DNA of 64,000 nt from Photobacterium sp. CCB-ST2H9. GTDB lineage: Bacteria; Pseudomonadota; Gammaproteobacteria; Enterobacterales; Vibrionaceae. Of the stretch, positions 9,261-17,502 are shown in pieces. The stretch covers positions 2,976,001 to 3,040,000 of the forward strand of contig NZ_CP100425.1 in assembly GCF_023151555.2 (NCBI RefSeq), in the 5' to 3' direction. The notes under the pieces are model-generated. The model searched no databases. It saw only the letters and a program-made list of their open reading frames with translations, and was not told the DNA's origin. Made by a program: the position numbers and the translations under genes. The stretch's first letter is position 1. Each line of letters begins with the position of its first letter.

Positions 9261-9804
9261 CTTTTTTCCTCAGGCCACGGATTTCGGCAATCAGGTGCAG
9301 CAGAAACTGTACGGACAATACGCACAGGCAGACAAAAATGATCCCTTTCAGTAATGCAGGGAATGGCGGGTTCCAGGCGGAGCCTGACGTTTCCAGCCGC
9401 AACTCCCCCCAGGGCGTCAGCCAGGCCTCATGTGCCATGGTGTAAGATGCCCAGGCCATGAGCACTGAAAACAGCAGTCCCATGATGTGATGAAACACAT
9501 TCAGGTACTGACGGGTACGCGGCGAGACCATATCGTAGAGCAGGACGACACGCACATGCTTGTCGGTCGCCAGCGCATAGAGACCGCCAACAATGAACAG
9601 GGAACCACCGATGAAGGACGCCGTTTCATGCACCCAGATTGTGGGGGCGTCAAAGACGTAGCGCATCAGCACTTCGTAAAAAGAGATGATCACCGTAAAG
9701 ATGAACAGCAGGCTCAGCAGATTGCCGATTTTCACGATCGCCGCATCAAGGCAGTTTCTCGGCTTCTCAGCGTCCTGACCGGCGGGCGTTGGGTTGGTAT
9801 TCAT
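9253..9804 (-). CDS. dctQ: TRAP transporter small permease (DctQ family)
   Basis: This 183-residue protein has four predicted membrane helices (starting about residues 29, 62, 102 and 147). The WVHETASFIGG block, with its charged/aromatic signature after helix 1, is typical of DctQ. It partners the DctM subunit encoded immediately downstream with an 8-nt overlap. It is separated from the binding-protein gene by 96 nt that contain an 8-bp hairpin. Confidence 0.88.
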   Translation of the reverse strand: MNTNPTPAGQDAEKPRNCLDAAIVKIGNLLSLLFIFTVIISFYEVLMRYVFDAPTIWVHETASFIGGSLFIVGGLYALATDKHVRVVLLYDMVSPRTRQYLNVFHHIMGLLFSVLMAWASYTMAHEAWLTPWGELRLETSGSAWNPPFPALLKGIIFVCLCVLSVQFLLHLIAEIRGLRKKDV

Positions 9805-9840
9805 GGCAGACAGCTCACAACACTTGCGATATCAGAAACA

Positions 9841-9860
9841 GAGGGCTGTCAGCAGCCCTC
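9841..9860 (-). other. Intercistronic hairpin between dctP and dctQ
   Basis: A perfect 8-bp inverted repeat (GAGGGCTG/CAGCCCTC, 4-nt loop) lies 40 nt past the dctP stop, with no T run after it on the minus strand. Such hairpins after binding-protein genes often stabilise the upstream message or partly terminate transcription, giving more binding protein than permease. That role is inferred. Confidence 0.55.
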
Positions 9861-9900
9861 ATCAGGGGATGTCAGAGGTTTCTGACGGAGATACGGAAAA

Positions 9901-10917
9901 TTACAACAAGGCGTTATCTTCGAGGAATTTCGTTACAGATTCATACACCTTTTCTGCATTTGGTGATTTTTTCGCGAAGACTTTCCACTGCTCACGTGCA
10001 ATTTCACGGAACTTCTTCCGTTCTTCGTCAGACCAGTTGTGAATCGTGATCTTCGGATTGGCCTGCGCTTCCTTCACCGCTTGCTGATCGGCAATTTTCA
10101 GCTGGGTCGTCATGTCATACGCAAAATCACGCACCGAAGTGGTCAGAATTTCCTGCAGATCTGCAGGCAGTTTGTCCCACTTTTTCTGACTCATGGAAAT
10201 ATCGATCAGCGGCAGAGAGTGAAAACCGGGCTGGACCGGATGCGTCGCCACATCATTCATTCCCGCTTTCTGGTTGGTCGAAAAGACTGTGTAGTCTGCC
10301 GCATCGATGACGCCTTTGCTCAGGCCGGTAAACACTTCAGAGCCCGGCAGATTGACCGGTGCTGCGCCCGCAGCCGCAAAAACCTGCTGGACCAGACCTT
10401 CTGGGGCACGCAGCTTCAGACCTTTCAGATCCGCGACGCCATCCACAGGAACTTTCGAGACAAACGACTCCACACCTGTCGTCGAACCGCCAATAAACTT
10501 CACGCCATACGGGGCATAAAGTTCCGTCATCAGCTCATAACCGCCGCCATAGTTGATGTATTGCAACAGCTGCGTGGTATCAGACCAGGCACCGACCATG
10601 TTCCCGATCAGGCCAAAAGCTGGATCCTTGCCGGAAAAGTAGCTTGTTGCCGTGATCTGGCCATCCAGGATACCCATTTTGATCGCACCCAGCGTTTCCG
10701 TGTGTTTTACCACACTGCCGACCGGCAGCAGGTCGATATCAATCCGGCCGCCGGACATGGTCTCAACTCGCTCAGCCCAGGCTTGCTGAACCTGATAGTT
10801 CTTGTCGCCGGACGGATCCGAAGACTGGAATTTGAAGGTGTATTCAGCGGCCATGGCCGAAGCCGTAAAGCTGCTGGCCAGAGAAGCGGCAATCAGGGTG
10901 CAGGTCAACTTTTTCAT
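9901..10917 (-). CDS. dctP: TRAP transporter periplasmic substrate-binding protein (DctP family)
   Basis: This 338-residue secreted protein has a clear Sec signal peptide (positively charged start, hydrophobic core, cleavage near ASAMA-AEYTF at about residue 23). It contains the DctP signature LKGLKLRAP, with the conserved arginine that binds the substrate carboxylate, and a downstream Asn-Leu-Pro segment that shapes the pocket. It is the first gene of the dctP-dctQ-dctM-gntK-gnd operon and has a GntR-like palindrome about 60 nt upstream of its ATG. Gluconate or a related aldonate is the likely ligand from context. Confidence 0.9.
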   Translation of the reverse strand: MKKLTCTLIAASLASSFTASAMAAEYTFKFQSSDPSGDKNYQVQQAWAERVETMSGGRIDIDLLPVGSVVKHTETLGAIKMGILDGQITATSYFSGKDPAFGLIGNMVGAWSDTTQLLQYINYGGGYELMTELYAPYGVKFIGGSTTGVESFVSKVPVDGVADLKGLKLRAPEGLVQQVFAAAGAAPVNLPGSEVFTGLSKGVIDAADYTVFSTNQKAGMNDVATHPVQPGFHSLPLIDISMSQKKWDKLPADLQEILTTSVRDFAYDMTTQLKIADQQAVKEAQANPKITIHNWSDEERKKFREIAREQWKVFAKKSPNAEKVYESVTKFLEDNALL

Positions 10918-11237
10918 TGGGTACTGTCCTTTTGTTTTTAGGTCACGTCGTCAATTGTCCGGATGTTTTGTTGTTATGTTACCGGTAACTTTGTAACGCA
11001 TGCTAACAGAGTTAAAGCGTCATAGTCTTTGAAGAGCATCACAACAATGCCACGAAAAACACATGCACCGGAACTATAAAACCTTTTTCATATATGCCTG
11101 CAAAGCAATGAATTTGATGAAAAAGAATTCATTGAACAAATGTCATGTTTCACTATTACCATATAAATCAATAACTTTGTGCGATGCCTCGCATTGCATT
11201 AGTATATGTGCACGTGAACCTATGGAGGGAGTTGTTT
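10918..11237. other. Divergent intergenic region between dctP and ddl
   Basis: This 320-nt region carries the leftward control elements for the gluconate operon (see the palindrome at 10978-10989) and the rightward leader of ddl. The ddl side is AT-rich with a GGAGGG ribosome site at 11224-11229. No RNA gene or further protein gene was recognised. Confidence 0.6.
10978..10989. promoter_or_regulatory. Predicted GntR operator upstream of dctP
   Basis: A perfect 12-bp palindrome, GTTACCGGTAAC, has the central CG of LacI-family operators and resembles the gluconate repressor boxes known from enterobacteria. A further GTTAC half-site (minus strand, 10994-10998) lies beside it. It sits about 60 nt upstream of the dctP start, and the matching regulator gene is at the far end of the same cluster. 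Confidence 0.7.
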
Positions 11238-12149
11238 ATGCGTGTAGGTGTACTCATGGGAGGGGAATCCAGTGAACGCAGTGTGTCACTACGGTCGGGA
11301 CAAGCCGTAAGCGATGCCATTGCTGAACTGGGTCATGACGTGGTTACTATCGATCCGAACGAACTATATAAAACGCTGGACGCGTTATCATCTGTTGACA
11401 AAGTTTTCATCGCGCTTCATGGCAGTCTGGGCGAAAGCGGCCATGTTCAGGGGTTGCTGGACTGGCTGAAAATTCCATATACCGGCAGCGGGCTGGCCTC
11501 GTCCGCCCTGTGCCTGAACAAACTACGCACCCGGCAGATCCTGGCTCAGCAGGGGTTCCACTATACCAAGTGGTATGGCGTGCATCGCCATCAGCCGATG
11601 GAAGAAATCATCGCTGCCGCCGAATCTCTGGGTTATCCGCTGGTCGTCAAACCCAGCTCACAGGGATGTAGTATCGGCGTCAATAAAATTGAATCCCCGG
11701 ACGAACTGCCAACCGCCATCCGGCAAGCCTTCGACTATGACGATGATATTCTGCTGGAAAGCTTCATCAGCGGGCGGGAATACACCTGTGGCATCCTGGG
11801 CGAGCAAGCCTTGCCAGTCGTACAAATCTGCTCCGATACCTTTTTTGACTGGAGTGCAAAATTTGGCGCACAGACAGCCAGCTACCACTGCCCCAGCGAT
11901 CTTCCCCCGGAATCCGAACTAGCCATTCAGCAACTGGCAATTCGCGCTTTTCATGCGCTGGGGTGTCGTGGCTGGGGAAGACTGGATGTGATCCTGGGAG
12001 ATGACGGCAATATCTATCCGATTGAAATGAACACTTCACCGGGTATGACCCCACGCAGTGTTTTCCCGATGGCAACCCGGGAAACCGGACTGGACTTTAC
12101 ACAGACGATCGAGCAGATCCTGGCACTCGCCAGTTTTGATCCGGTCTGA
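11238..12149 (+). CDS. ddl: D-alanine--D-alanine ligase
   Basis: This 303-residue ATP-grasp enzyme joins two D-alanines for peptidoglycan precursors. Visible motifs are the N-terminal GVLMGGESSERSVS (substrate binding), KPSSQGCSIGV (ATP-grasp loop) and the C-terminal EMNTSPGMT metal site. The ATG at 11238 is chosen because it follows a GGAGGG ribosome site and matches the family start (MRVGVLMGG); an in-frame ATG 54 nt earlier would add an atypical extension. It stands alone here and not in a mur/fts cluster. Confidence 0.95.
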   Translation: MRVGVLMGGESSERSVSLRSGQAVSDAIAELGHDVVTIDPNELYKTLDALSSVDKVFIALHGSLGESGHVQGLLDWLKIPYTGSGLASSALCLNKLRTRQILAQQGFHYTKWYGVHRHQPMEEIIAAAESLGYPLVVKPSSQGCSIGVNKIESPDELPTAIRQAFDYDDDILLESFISGREYTCGILGEQALPVVQICSDTFFDWSAKFGAQTASYHCPSDLPPESELAIQQLAIRAFHALGCRGWGRLDVILGDDGNIYPIEMNTSPGMTPRSVFPMATRETGLDFTQTIEQILALASFDPV

Positions 12150-12192
12150 ATGAATACGCCCGGCAGCAGGTCATGTGCCGGGCTGCTCAGGC

Positions 12193-12372
12193 TTAGATCG
12201 TTACTTCCGCAAACCGCTGGCCTTCAACCGTAAATTCTACCACCAGCCCGGCCTCATCATCCCGCTGACGAGTTACATTGACCGCTTTTCCCATTCGGGT
12301 GGCGATCAACTGCTTCAGCTCATTGACCAGATTTTGTTTGTCTTCTGCACTCAGCCGCGTCTCTTTTGCCAT
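12193..12372 (-). CDS. Small conserved-looking protein of unknown function, 59 aa
   Basis: A 60-codon reading frame runs from an ATG at 12372 to TAA at 12195-12193, preceded by a perfect AGGAGG ribosome site 8 nt upstream. The peptide begins MAKETRLSAEDKQ, has an amphipathic N-terminal helix, and ends in short strands that include LVVEFTVEGQRF. The mix of charged and hydrophobic residues looks like a small folded cytosolic protein. It converges on ddl with 43 nt between the stops. I do not recognise the family. Confidence 0.65.
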   Translation of the reverse strand: MAKETRLSAEDKQNLVNELKQLIATRMGKAVNVTRQRDDEAGLVVEFTVEGQRFAEVTI

Positions 12373-12699
12373 GGGCGATTACCTCCTCACACCGTAAAAA
12401 CAGGCATCCCTTTGTTTATGCGACACTTTCCTGCAGAACAGAAAACCCGGCGGATCAACTTTATCCCGGGATTGATCAATATTTCCTTCTAAAACAATCA
12501 ATAAGTTCAAAAAAGGAATCTTCAGCACCTGCTTTAAAAAACATTATTGTTAAATCAATCAATATCAGTCACTTATAGGTCCGTTGACAGGTATCACAAA
12601 AACCAATGAATGTGCATTGCAGCTGTGCTGAATGATTCGTCGCAACTCGAAAGCTGAACTAAGTTCGACTGTATCTGTGGGTAGGATCCTGGGGGAGTT
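12373..12699. other. Intergenic region upstream of the chemoreceptor gene
   Basis: This 327-nt AT-rich stretch separates the divergent 59-aa gene from the chemoreceptor. It has a GGGGGAG ribosome site just before the chemoreceptor ATG and a TTGACA hexamer at 12586-12591 without a convincing -10 partner. No flagellar sigma-28 promoter is obvious. No gene is seen. Confidence 0.5.
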
Positions 12700-14916
12700 A
12701 TGAAACTGCAACATAAGATCATGAGCTGTCTGTTGTTGGCTGGCCTGCTGCCCGCGGCAGCGATCTCTTTGCTCACAATGTATCAGGCCAGTCAGTCACT
12801 GGAACAGCAAGCCTATAACCAGCTGGAGTCCCTGCGTGAAGTAAAACAGGATGCGATTGAAAGATATTTCAATACGCTGACCCAGCAAATTACACTCGAA
12901 GCGGTGAACCCGATGACTGTCAGTGCACTCCGCGCGTTTCGTCAGGGCGTCGCCGATCTGCCTGTCACGGCAGACAACCTCAGATCGCAGGTCACCCAGT
13001 TTTATGCTCAGCAATTCATGCCGCGTCTGAAAGCCAATGCGCCGGAACAGAACATCACGGCAACATCGCTGGTCAGCCAGCTGTCACCCGTGGCGCTGAC
13101 ACTGCAGTCAGCCTATATTACGAGCAGCCCGTACGGCCTGGGAGAAAAACAGAATCTGCTCAGTGCCGGTAATACCCCTTATGATCAGGCGCATGCCAGC
13201 TATCATCCCTTTTTCCGCACTCTGATCGATAAATCGGGCTTTTACGATCTGTTCCTGATCGATGCCAAATCCGGTCAGGTGCTCTACAGCGTTTACAAAG
13301 AAGTGGATTTTGCCACCTCGCTGCGTGACGGGCCTTTCCGCGACAGTTTGCTCAAGGAAGCCTATCAGGCCGGACTCCGCCTGCCACAGGGACAGAGTGC
13401 GCTGATCGATTTCAATCTCTACCTGCCGTCTTATCAGTCTCCGGCCGGTTTCATCGCGGCACCGGTTTATGATCAAAATACCCTGTCCGGGGTTCTGGTA
13501 TTCCAGTTTCCGATCGATCGCCTGACAGCCATCATGGGGGTCAGAGCCGGACTGGGACAAAGCGGCGAAACCTATCTGGTCGGCCCGGATAAGCTGATGC
13601 GTTCCAACTCATTTATTGACCCGGTTCACCACTCGGTCGCCGCATCATTCCGCCATCCGGACCAAGGGAAAATCGATACCCCGGCCGTTCAGCGGGCGCT
13701 GGCAGGTGAAACAGGCATTGCAGAAATCACTGATTATAAAGGGAACACCGTACTTTCTGCCTTTGCCCCCATTGCACTCGGAACAACCAGCTGGGTGATC
13801 GTCGCAGAGATCGATCACGCGGAAGCCCTGTCGGCCATTTCTCGCCTCAAAATCAGCGGACTGACGATCATTCTGGTGGTCATTGCACTGATCATCCCGG
13901 CGGCCTTATTGGTCAGCCGGAATATTACCCGGCCTATCGGCGGTGAACCCGAGCACATGGAACAAATCGCCAGCGCGATCGCCGAGGGGGATTTGCGTGC
14001 CAGCCTGAAAGACAGCGGTCAGGCCACTGGTGTGTATGCATCGATGAAGGCCATGACCGCAAACCTCAGCAATATCATCAATCAGCTCAAGACCGCCGCC
14101 AGCCAGCAGCGCAACGAAGCTGAAGCCCTGGCTGCCAGTGCTGTAGAAACCGCTCAGGCCGTCTCTCAGCAAGAGCAGGAAACAGCACATCTGGCCGTCG
14201 CCATTGATGAAATGAGCGCGACCGCCAAAGACATTTCAGGTAATATTGCTTCTGTTGCCAGCGCCGGGAACGAAGCACAGGACCGGGTCAACGATTGCTC
14301 CCACCTGCTACAGCAAAGTTCAGACAGCCTCAGTCAAATGTCAGTCGATATGCAGGAAGCCAACCACAAACTCAGCCTGCTGAGAAAAAGCTCCGATGAC
14401 ATCACCAAAGTGCTGGAAACCATCCGCGGCATTGCAGAGCAGACCAATCTGCTTGCCCTCAACGCAGCCATTGAAGCCGCCCGGGCCGGCGATCACGGCC
14501 GTGGTTTTGCTGTGGTGGCAGAAGAAGTACGTGATCTGGCCCAGCACACTCAGGAAGCCACCAATGACACCGCAGCCATGCTGGAAACCCTGCTCAGCCA
14601 TGGCCGTGATGTCAGCGATGTAATGACCCAGAGTATCAACCATACCGGCCGGGTCTCCGAACAGTCGATTGCGGCAACCCAGGGCCTGCAACAGGTAGTG
14701 GCATCGGTCGAACATATTGCTGCCATGACCAGCCAGATTGCCGCCGCCTCTGAGCAGCAATCTGCGGTCGCCGAGGAAATCAACAATAACATCAATACGA
14801 TCAATATGATGTCCCGGGATACCAGCAGCGCAGTGGAACAGATTTCTGCCAGCAGCGAAGAGCTGTCCACCCTGTCTGCTCAGCTGGAACAAATCACCAG
14901 CCACTTTAAGGCCTAA
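12700..14916 (+). CDS. Methyl-accepting chemotaxis protein
   Basis: This 738-residue transmembrane chemoreceptor has TM1 at about 8-28, a long periplasmic sensor of dCache type (about 35-370), TM2 at about 388-408, a HAMP domain (about 408-465) and a cytoplasmic signalling domain. The highly conserved hairpin tip, [19 protein letters not shown], begins at about residue 580 and binds CheA/CheW. The C-terminus ends in HFKA and has no NWETF-type CheR/CheB tether. The ligand cannot be deduced. It is a single-gene transcript closed by a terminator. Confidence 0.95.
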   Translation: MKLQHKIMSCLLLAGLLPAAAISLLTMYQASQSLEQQAYNQLESLREVKQDAIERYFNTLTQQITLEAVNPMTVSALRAFRQGVADLPVTADNLRSQVTQFYAQQFMPRLKANAPEQNITATSLVSQLSPVALTLQSAYITSSPYGLGEKQNLLSAGNTPYDQAHASYHPFFRTLIDKSGFYDLFLIDAKSGQVLYSVYKEVDFATSLRDGPFRDSLLKEAYQAGLRLPQGQSALIDFNLYLPSYQSPAGFIAAPVYDQNTLSGVLVFQFPIDRLTAIMGVRAGLGQSGETYLVGPDKLMRSNSFIDPVHHSVAASFRHPDQGKIDTPAVQRALAGETGIAEITDYKGNTVLSAFAPIALGTTSWVIVAEIDHAEALSAISRLKISGLTIILVVIALIIPAALLVSRNITRPIGGEPEHMEQIASAIAEGDLRASLKDSGQATGVYASMKAMTANLSNIINQLKTAASQQRNEAEALAASAVETAQAVSQQEQETAHLAVAIDEMSATAKDISGNIASVASAGNEAQDRVNDCSHLLQQSSDSLSQMSVDMQEANHKLSLLRKSSDDITKVLETIRGIAEQTNLLALNAAIEAARAGDHGRGFAVVAEEVRDLAQHTQEATNDTAAMLETLLSHGRDVSDVMTQSINHTGRVSEQSIAATQGLQQVVASVEHIAAMTSQIAAASEQQSAVAEEINNNINTINMMSRDTSSAVEQISASSEELSTLSAQLEQITSHFKA

Positions 14917-14945
14917 GCTGCCGGACGGCGGCGTACCGGAAACAA

Positions 14946-14973
14946 AAAAGCCATCCGGGTCAGGATGGCTTTT
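14946..14973. terminator. Bidirectional terminator between the chemoreceptor and GFA genes
   Basis: An 11-bp stem (AAAAGCCATCC at 14946-14956, GGATGGCTTTT at 14963-14973) with A and T runs at its two feet can end transcription from both sides. It lies between two convergent genes. Confidence 0.85.
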
Positions 14974-14989
14974 GGATCAACGCATCAGA

Positions 14990-15406
14990 TTAAGGCTGTC
15001 TTTCCACCTGTTTCACCCCTTCCGGGATCTGATACCAGCTCTGTTTTTCACTGGTCCAGACATGGATGGTCGGCTCAATGATCCGGGTATCTTCCAGATT
15101 ACTCGGCTTCAGCTTAATGGCTTGCGGATGATTCGGGTCATAGTGATAAATCCGGTTCCCGCAGGTCGGACAGAGTTTGGCTGCACTGATGTTGCCGCTG
15201 TCAGCCGGACGCGACCAGTCTTTCATTTCCCCTTCAAAGATCAGATCGTTTGCATCGACCATTGCCGTGATGCTGAACGCGCTGGTCGACAGTTTCTGGC
15301 ATTCCTTACAGTGGCAGGCCACCACCATTTTCGGCGGAGCCAGCAGCTGATAAGTCACGCCGCCACACTGGCAGGCACCGCGGATTGGATATGTAATTTG
15401 ACTCAT
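14990..15406 (-). CDS. GFA/CENP-V family zinc-binding protein
   Basis: This 138-residue protein is of the glutathione-dependent formaldehyde-activating fold. Zinc-ligand cysteines are visible as CxC (12, 14), CHCxxC (31-36) and CxxCG (79-82), followed by RIYHYDP. The family fold is a zinc beta-sandwich; most members lack a proven reaction, so formaldehyde activation should not be assumed. It overlaps the upstream acetyltransferase by 4 nt (ATGA), indicating a two-gene operon. Confidence 0.85.
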   Translation of the reverse strand: MSQITYPIRGACQCGGVTYQLLAPPKMVVACHCKECQKLSTSAFSITAMVDANDLIFEGEMKDWSRPADSGNISAAKLCPTCGNRIYHYDPNHPQAIKLKPSNLEDTRIIEPTIHVWTSEKQSWYQIPEGVKQVERQP

Positions 15407-15978
15407 GTTCTCTCCTGAACAAGTTTTGATTGGAATTCAGTATTCACAGGCTGCCGATGCAGTGCATAAATTGCATGACTCAGAATGCGGCCATTGAGAT
15501 TTTCGTTTCGGGAAATCACGCCTTCTAGTGTCATTCCCAGCCGTTCCGCAACCGACCGGCTGGCCTGATTCTCAACCGCCGCAGCAATCACGACCTTTTC
15601 CATCTCCAGCTGCTCAAAAGCGATACGAATCAAATGACTGCACACCCGGGTGATAATTCCTTTTCCCTGATAATCGGCAGCCAGCCAATAGCCGATATCA
15701 ACGGTTTTCAGGCTGTGGTTAATGCTGTTAAAGCTACAGTTCCCAACGTGGATCCCCTGATAGAAAATGGCACAGACCATCGATTTACCTTCGGCATAAT
15801 CCTGAAGTGAACGACGGATAAAGTTCAGAAAATCCGATTCTGTGTTGCAATGCGGCGGCCATGCCAGCCATTGAGACAGATAATCGAAATGCGCGTTCAC
15901 GAGTTCCACATAGCGGGGGGCAAAAGAAGGCTGAACCAACGCCAGCTGAATGTCCTGATCTACGGTCTGGCTAAACAT
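15403..15978 (-). CDS. GNAT N-acetyltransferase, RimJ/RimL type
   Basis: This 191-residue GCN5-related acetyltransferase contains the acetyl-CoA loop around YQGKGIITRVCSHLI (motif A Q/R-x-x-G-x-G/A) and the downstream NQASRSVAERLGM segment of the RimJ/RimL group. It probably acetylates an N-terminal amine of a ribosomal or other protein; the substrate is unknown. It is the first gene of a two-gene unit with the GFA protein, overlapping by ATGA. Confidence 0.85.
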   Translation of the reverse strand: MFSQTVDQDIQLALVQPSFAPRYVELVNAHFDYLSQWLAWPPHCNTESDFLNFIRRSLQDYAEGKSMVCAIFYQGIHVGNCSFNSINHSLKTVDIGYWLAADYQGKGIITRVCSHLIRIAFEQLEMEKVVIAAAVENQASRSVAERLGMTLEGVISRNENLNGRILSHAIYALHRQPVNTEFQSKLVQERT

Positions 15979-16171
15979 ATCGCTATCCTTCCTTGAAAAG
16001 CCTATTCATCTGATAGCACAATGCCGAGAACTTTATCAAAATGCAAATACTCTTCACGGTTGCTGCATTTTGAAACGCGAACCGGAAACGGATCGCAAAA
16101 ACTGGCCTGCTGAAAACTGCACGCTCCGTCATTTTGCTTTGAAATCAGTCCGTTTCCTCAGTCATAGAAAT

Positions 16172-16186
16172 TGGCACCGGAATTGC
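16172..16186 (+). promoter_or_regulatory. Sigma-54 (-24/-12) promoter
   Basis: The sequence TGGCAC-N5-TTGC matches the sigma-54 consensus exactly, with GG (16173-16174) and GC (16185-16186) elements separated by 10 nt. The predicted start is about 16198. No protein gene follows on this strand, but a structured RNA candidate with a terminator does. Upstream, a 9-bp inverted pair (GGAAACGGA at 16084-16092, TCCGTTTCC at 16149-16157) could be an enhancer-binding-protein site. Confidence 0.75.
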
Positions 16187-16197
16187 CTTAATCTGAG

Positions 16198-16352
16198 TGG
16201 TGCTTCACTCACCAAACCGTGTTGTTCTCGCGTGTTGTCTTCGCAAGAGAAACTTCAGGGGGAAAGCTGTCTTTGATTGTAAGGAAACACAGACAGCGGA
16301 ACATGTTGTGTTTGTGCAAAAGCAAAGCAGCGTCCGAAGACGCTGCTTTTTT
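16198..16352 (+). ncRNA. Candidate sigma-54-dependent small RNA, about 155 nt
   Basis: The interval starts 12 nt after a consensus sigma-54 promoter and ends in a rho-independent terminator. It folds into separate hairpins: a short 5' hairpin (GGTG/CACC near 16199-16213), an 8-bp stem (16225-16232 with 16242-16251, 2-nt bulge), a perfect 7-bp stem (GCTGTCT 16266-16272 with AGACAGC 16291-16297) and the 11-bp terminator stem. No ORF with a ribosome site fits in it on the plus strand. It does not carry the conserved core of Vibrio Qrr RNAs, and I do not recognise it as GlmY/GlmZ. The boundaries are predicted. Confidence 0.65.
16324..16352 (+). terminator. Terminator of the small RNA, also serving mscS
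   Basis: An 11-bp stem (AAAGCAGCGTC 16324-16334, GACGCTGCTTT 16339-16349, CGAA loop) is followed by TTTTTT on the plus strand. It also lies directly after the mscS stop codon on the minus strand, so it may work in both directions. Confidence 0.85.
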
Positions 16353-16353
16353 G

Positions 16354-17253
16354 CTAGACGATAAGCTGTTCTTCCTCCGCCTGGGGCAGCGGCTGCAAGG
16401 TGCGGGGCAAATATTGATCACAGTAAAGTGTCATGAAATCTTCCCGGATTTTTGCCTCCAGCTCAGCGGCCAGAACCGTAGGACAGAAGAGTTTGAAATG
16501 GACCTGCTGCTCCCCGGTCGGCGTTGTCGTGATATACACGTGCGGATCGGCGCCGGGCAGATCAACGCCGGCATGCCGCTCAACCATATGATTATACCGT
16601 TGGGCAACATCAATAAAGTCGGCAATATGCAGGTTTATTTTCCCCAGCATGACCGGCACCATGGGATACAGATTAACGGTTTCTTTCACGGTGATGGTGA
16701 AGCCGTGGTACACATAACGCTTCATGAAGTTCAGGTTTTTCACTGCCACGGTAAAAAACATACTGTTCGGCAATGTGGTCGTTTTACCCGTGTAGTGATA
16801 CTGGCCTTGCTGTAAGGCTATTTCCTGAATCACAGTCGCCATCAGGTTATGCTCAATCACCTCGCCGCATACCGGGCCGACCTCAATCCAGTCTCCGATT
16901 CTGAATGACCGCGAACTTGCACGCTGGAGTGAGCCGGTCATACAGAGAATAATTTCTTTGGAAGCAACCACCAGCGCGACCGCTATCGCTGTCAGTGACA
17001 GCGCAAATTTACTGATTTCCGACTCCCACAACAAAAACAGCGTCAGCATGATCAGCGTAAATGCGCCGTTCTTGGTCCTTGAAATCCATTTTCGCTGTTC
17101 TTCGCTGAGAAAGCTGGCTTCCCCCCGAATCCGCGTAATCGCCACCCGACGGATCAGAATAGCAATCACAACAATACAGGCACTCAGCAAAAGTTTGTGC
17201 GTCAGTAAATAGGTCACGACCAGTTCAGTTTTTTCCAGAAAGGGATCCCACAT
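16354..17253 (-). CDS. MscS-family mechanosensitive ion channel
   Basis: This 299-residue membrane protein has three predicted helices: about residues 18-35, 65-82 and 85-110. The third is the pore-lining TM3 with ALSLTAIAVALVVASKEI. The cytosolic MscS beta domain begins with FRIGDWIEVG and is followed by the alpha/beta domain. It should open on membrane tension and release osmolytes during hypo-osmotic shock. It is of about MscS length and has no large N-terminal extension. It is transcribed alone. Confidence 0.87.
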   Translation of the reverse strand: MWDPFLEKTELVVTYLLTHKLLLSACIVVIAILIRRVAITRIRGEASFLSEEQRKWISRTKNGAFTLIMLTLFLLWESEISKFALSLTAIAVALVVASKEIILCMTGSLQRASSRSFRIGDWIEVGPVCGEVIEHNLMATVIQEIALQQGQYHYTGKTTTLPNSMFFTVAVKNLNFMKRYVYHGFTITVKETVNLYPMVPVMLGKINLHIADFIDVAQRYNHMVERHAGVDLPGADPHVYITTTPTGEQQVHFKLFCPTVLAAELEAKIREDFMTLYCDQYLPRTLQPLPQAEEEQLIV

Positions 17254-17502
17254 TCTTTGTTCTCATCCTGTTCAGCACAGCCCGCACGCTGTCAGAGACA
17301 GTTACTACTTTGACCATAGAATTATCAACAGGCAGTCTCCCCCAATCACCGCGCAAATGTAAAGCAGATCCATCCCGGGATGAGGTATCGCCGCCTAAAT
17401 CTCCGTATCGGCTCAAATTCCGGACCATGGAACACTATACTCAAACACAACATCCGGCTCACAGCCGCACTGAATTTCAACCCTTCAACCAAGGCATAGT
17501 GC

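Noticed and set aside
16198..16352. Identity of the small RNA as Qrr
   Set aside because: The promoter type fits, but the conserved Qrr core that pairs with luxR/hapR-type mRNAs is absent and the hairpin plan differs.
16219..16815. Plus-strand frame starting inside the small RNA and running antisense to mscS
   Set aside because: The protein has no family features and the frame runs through the small-RNA terminator; mscS on the other strand explains the open frame.
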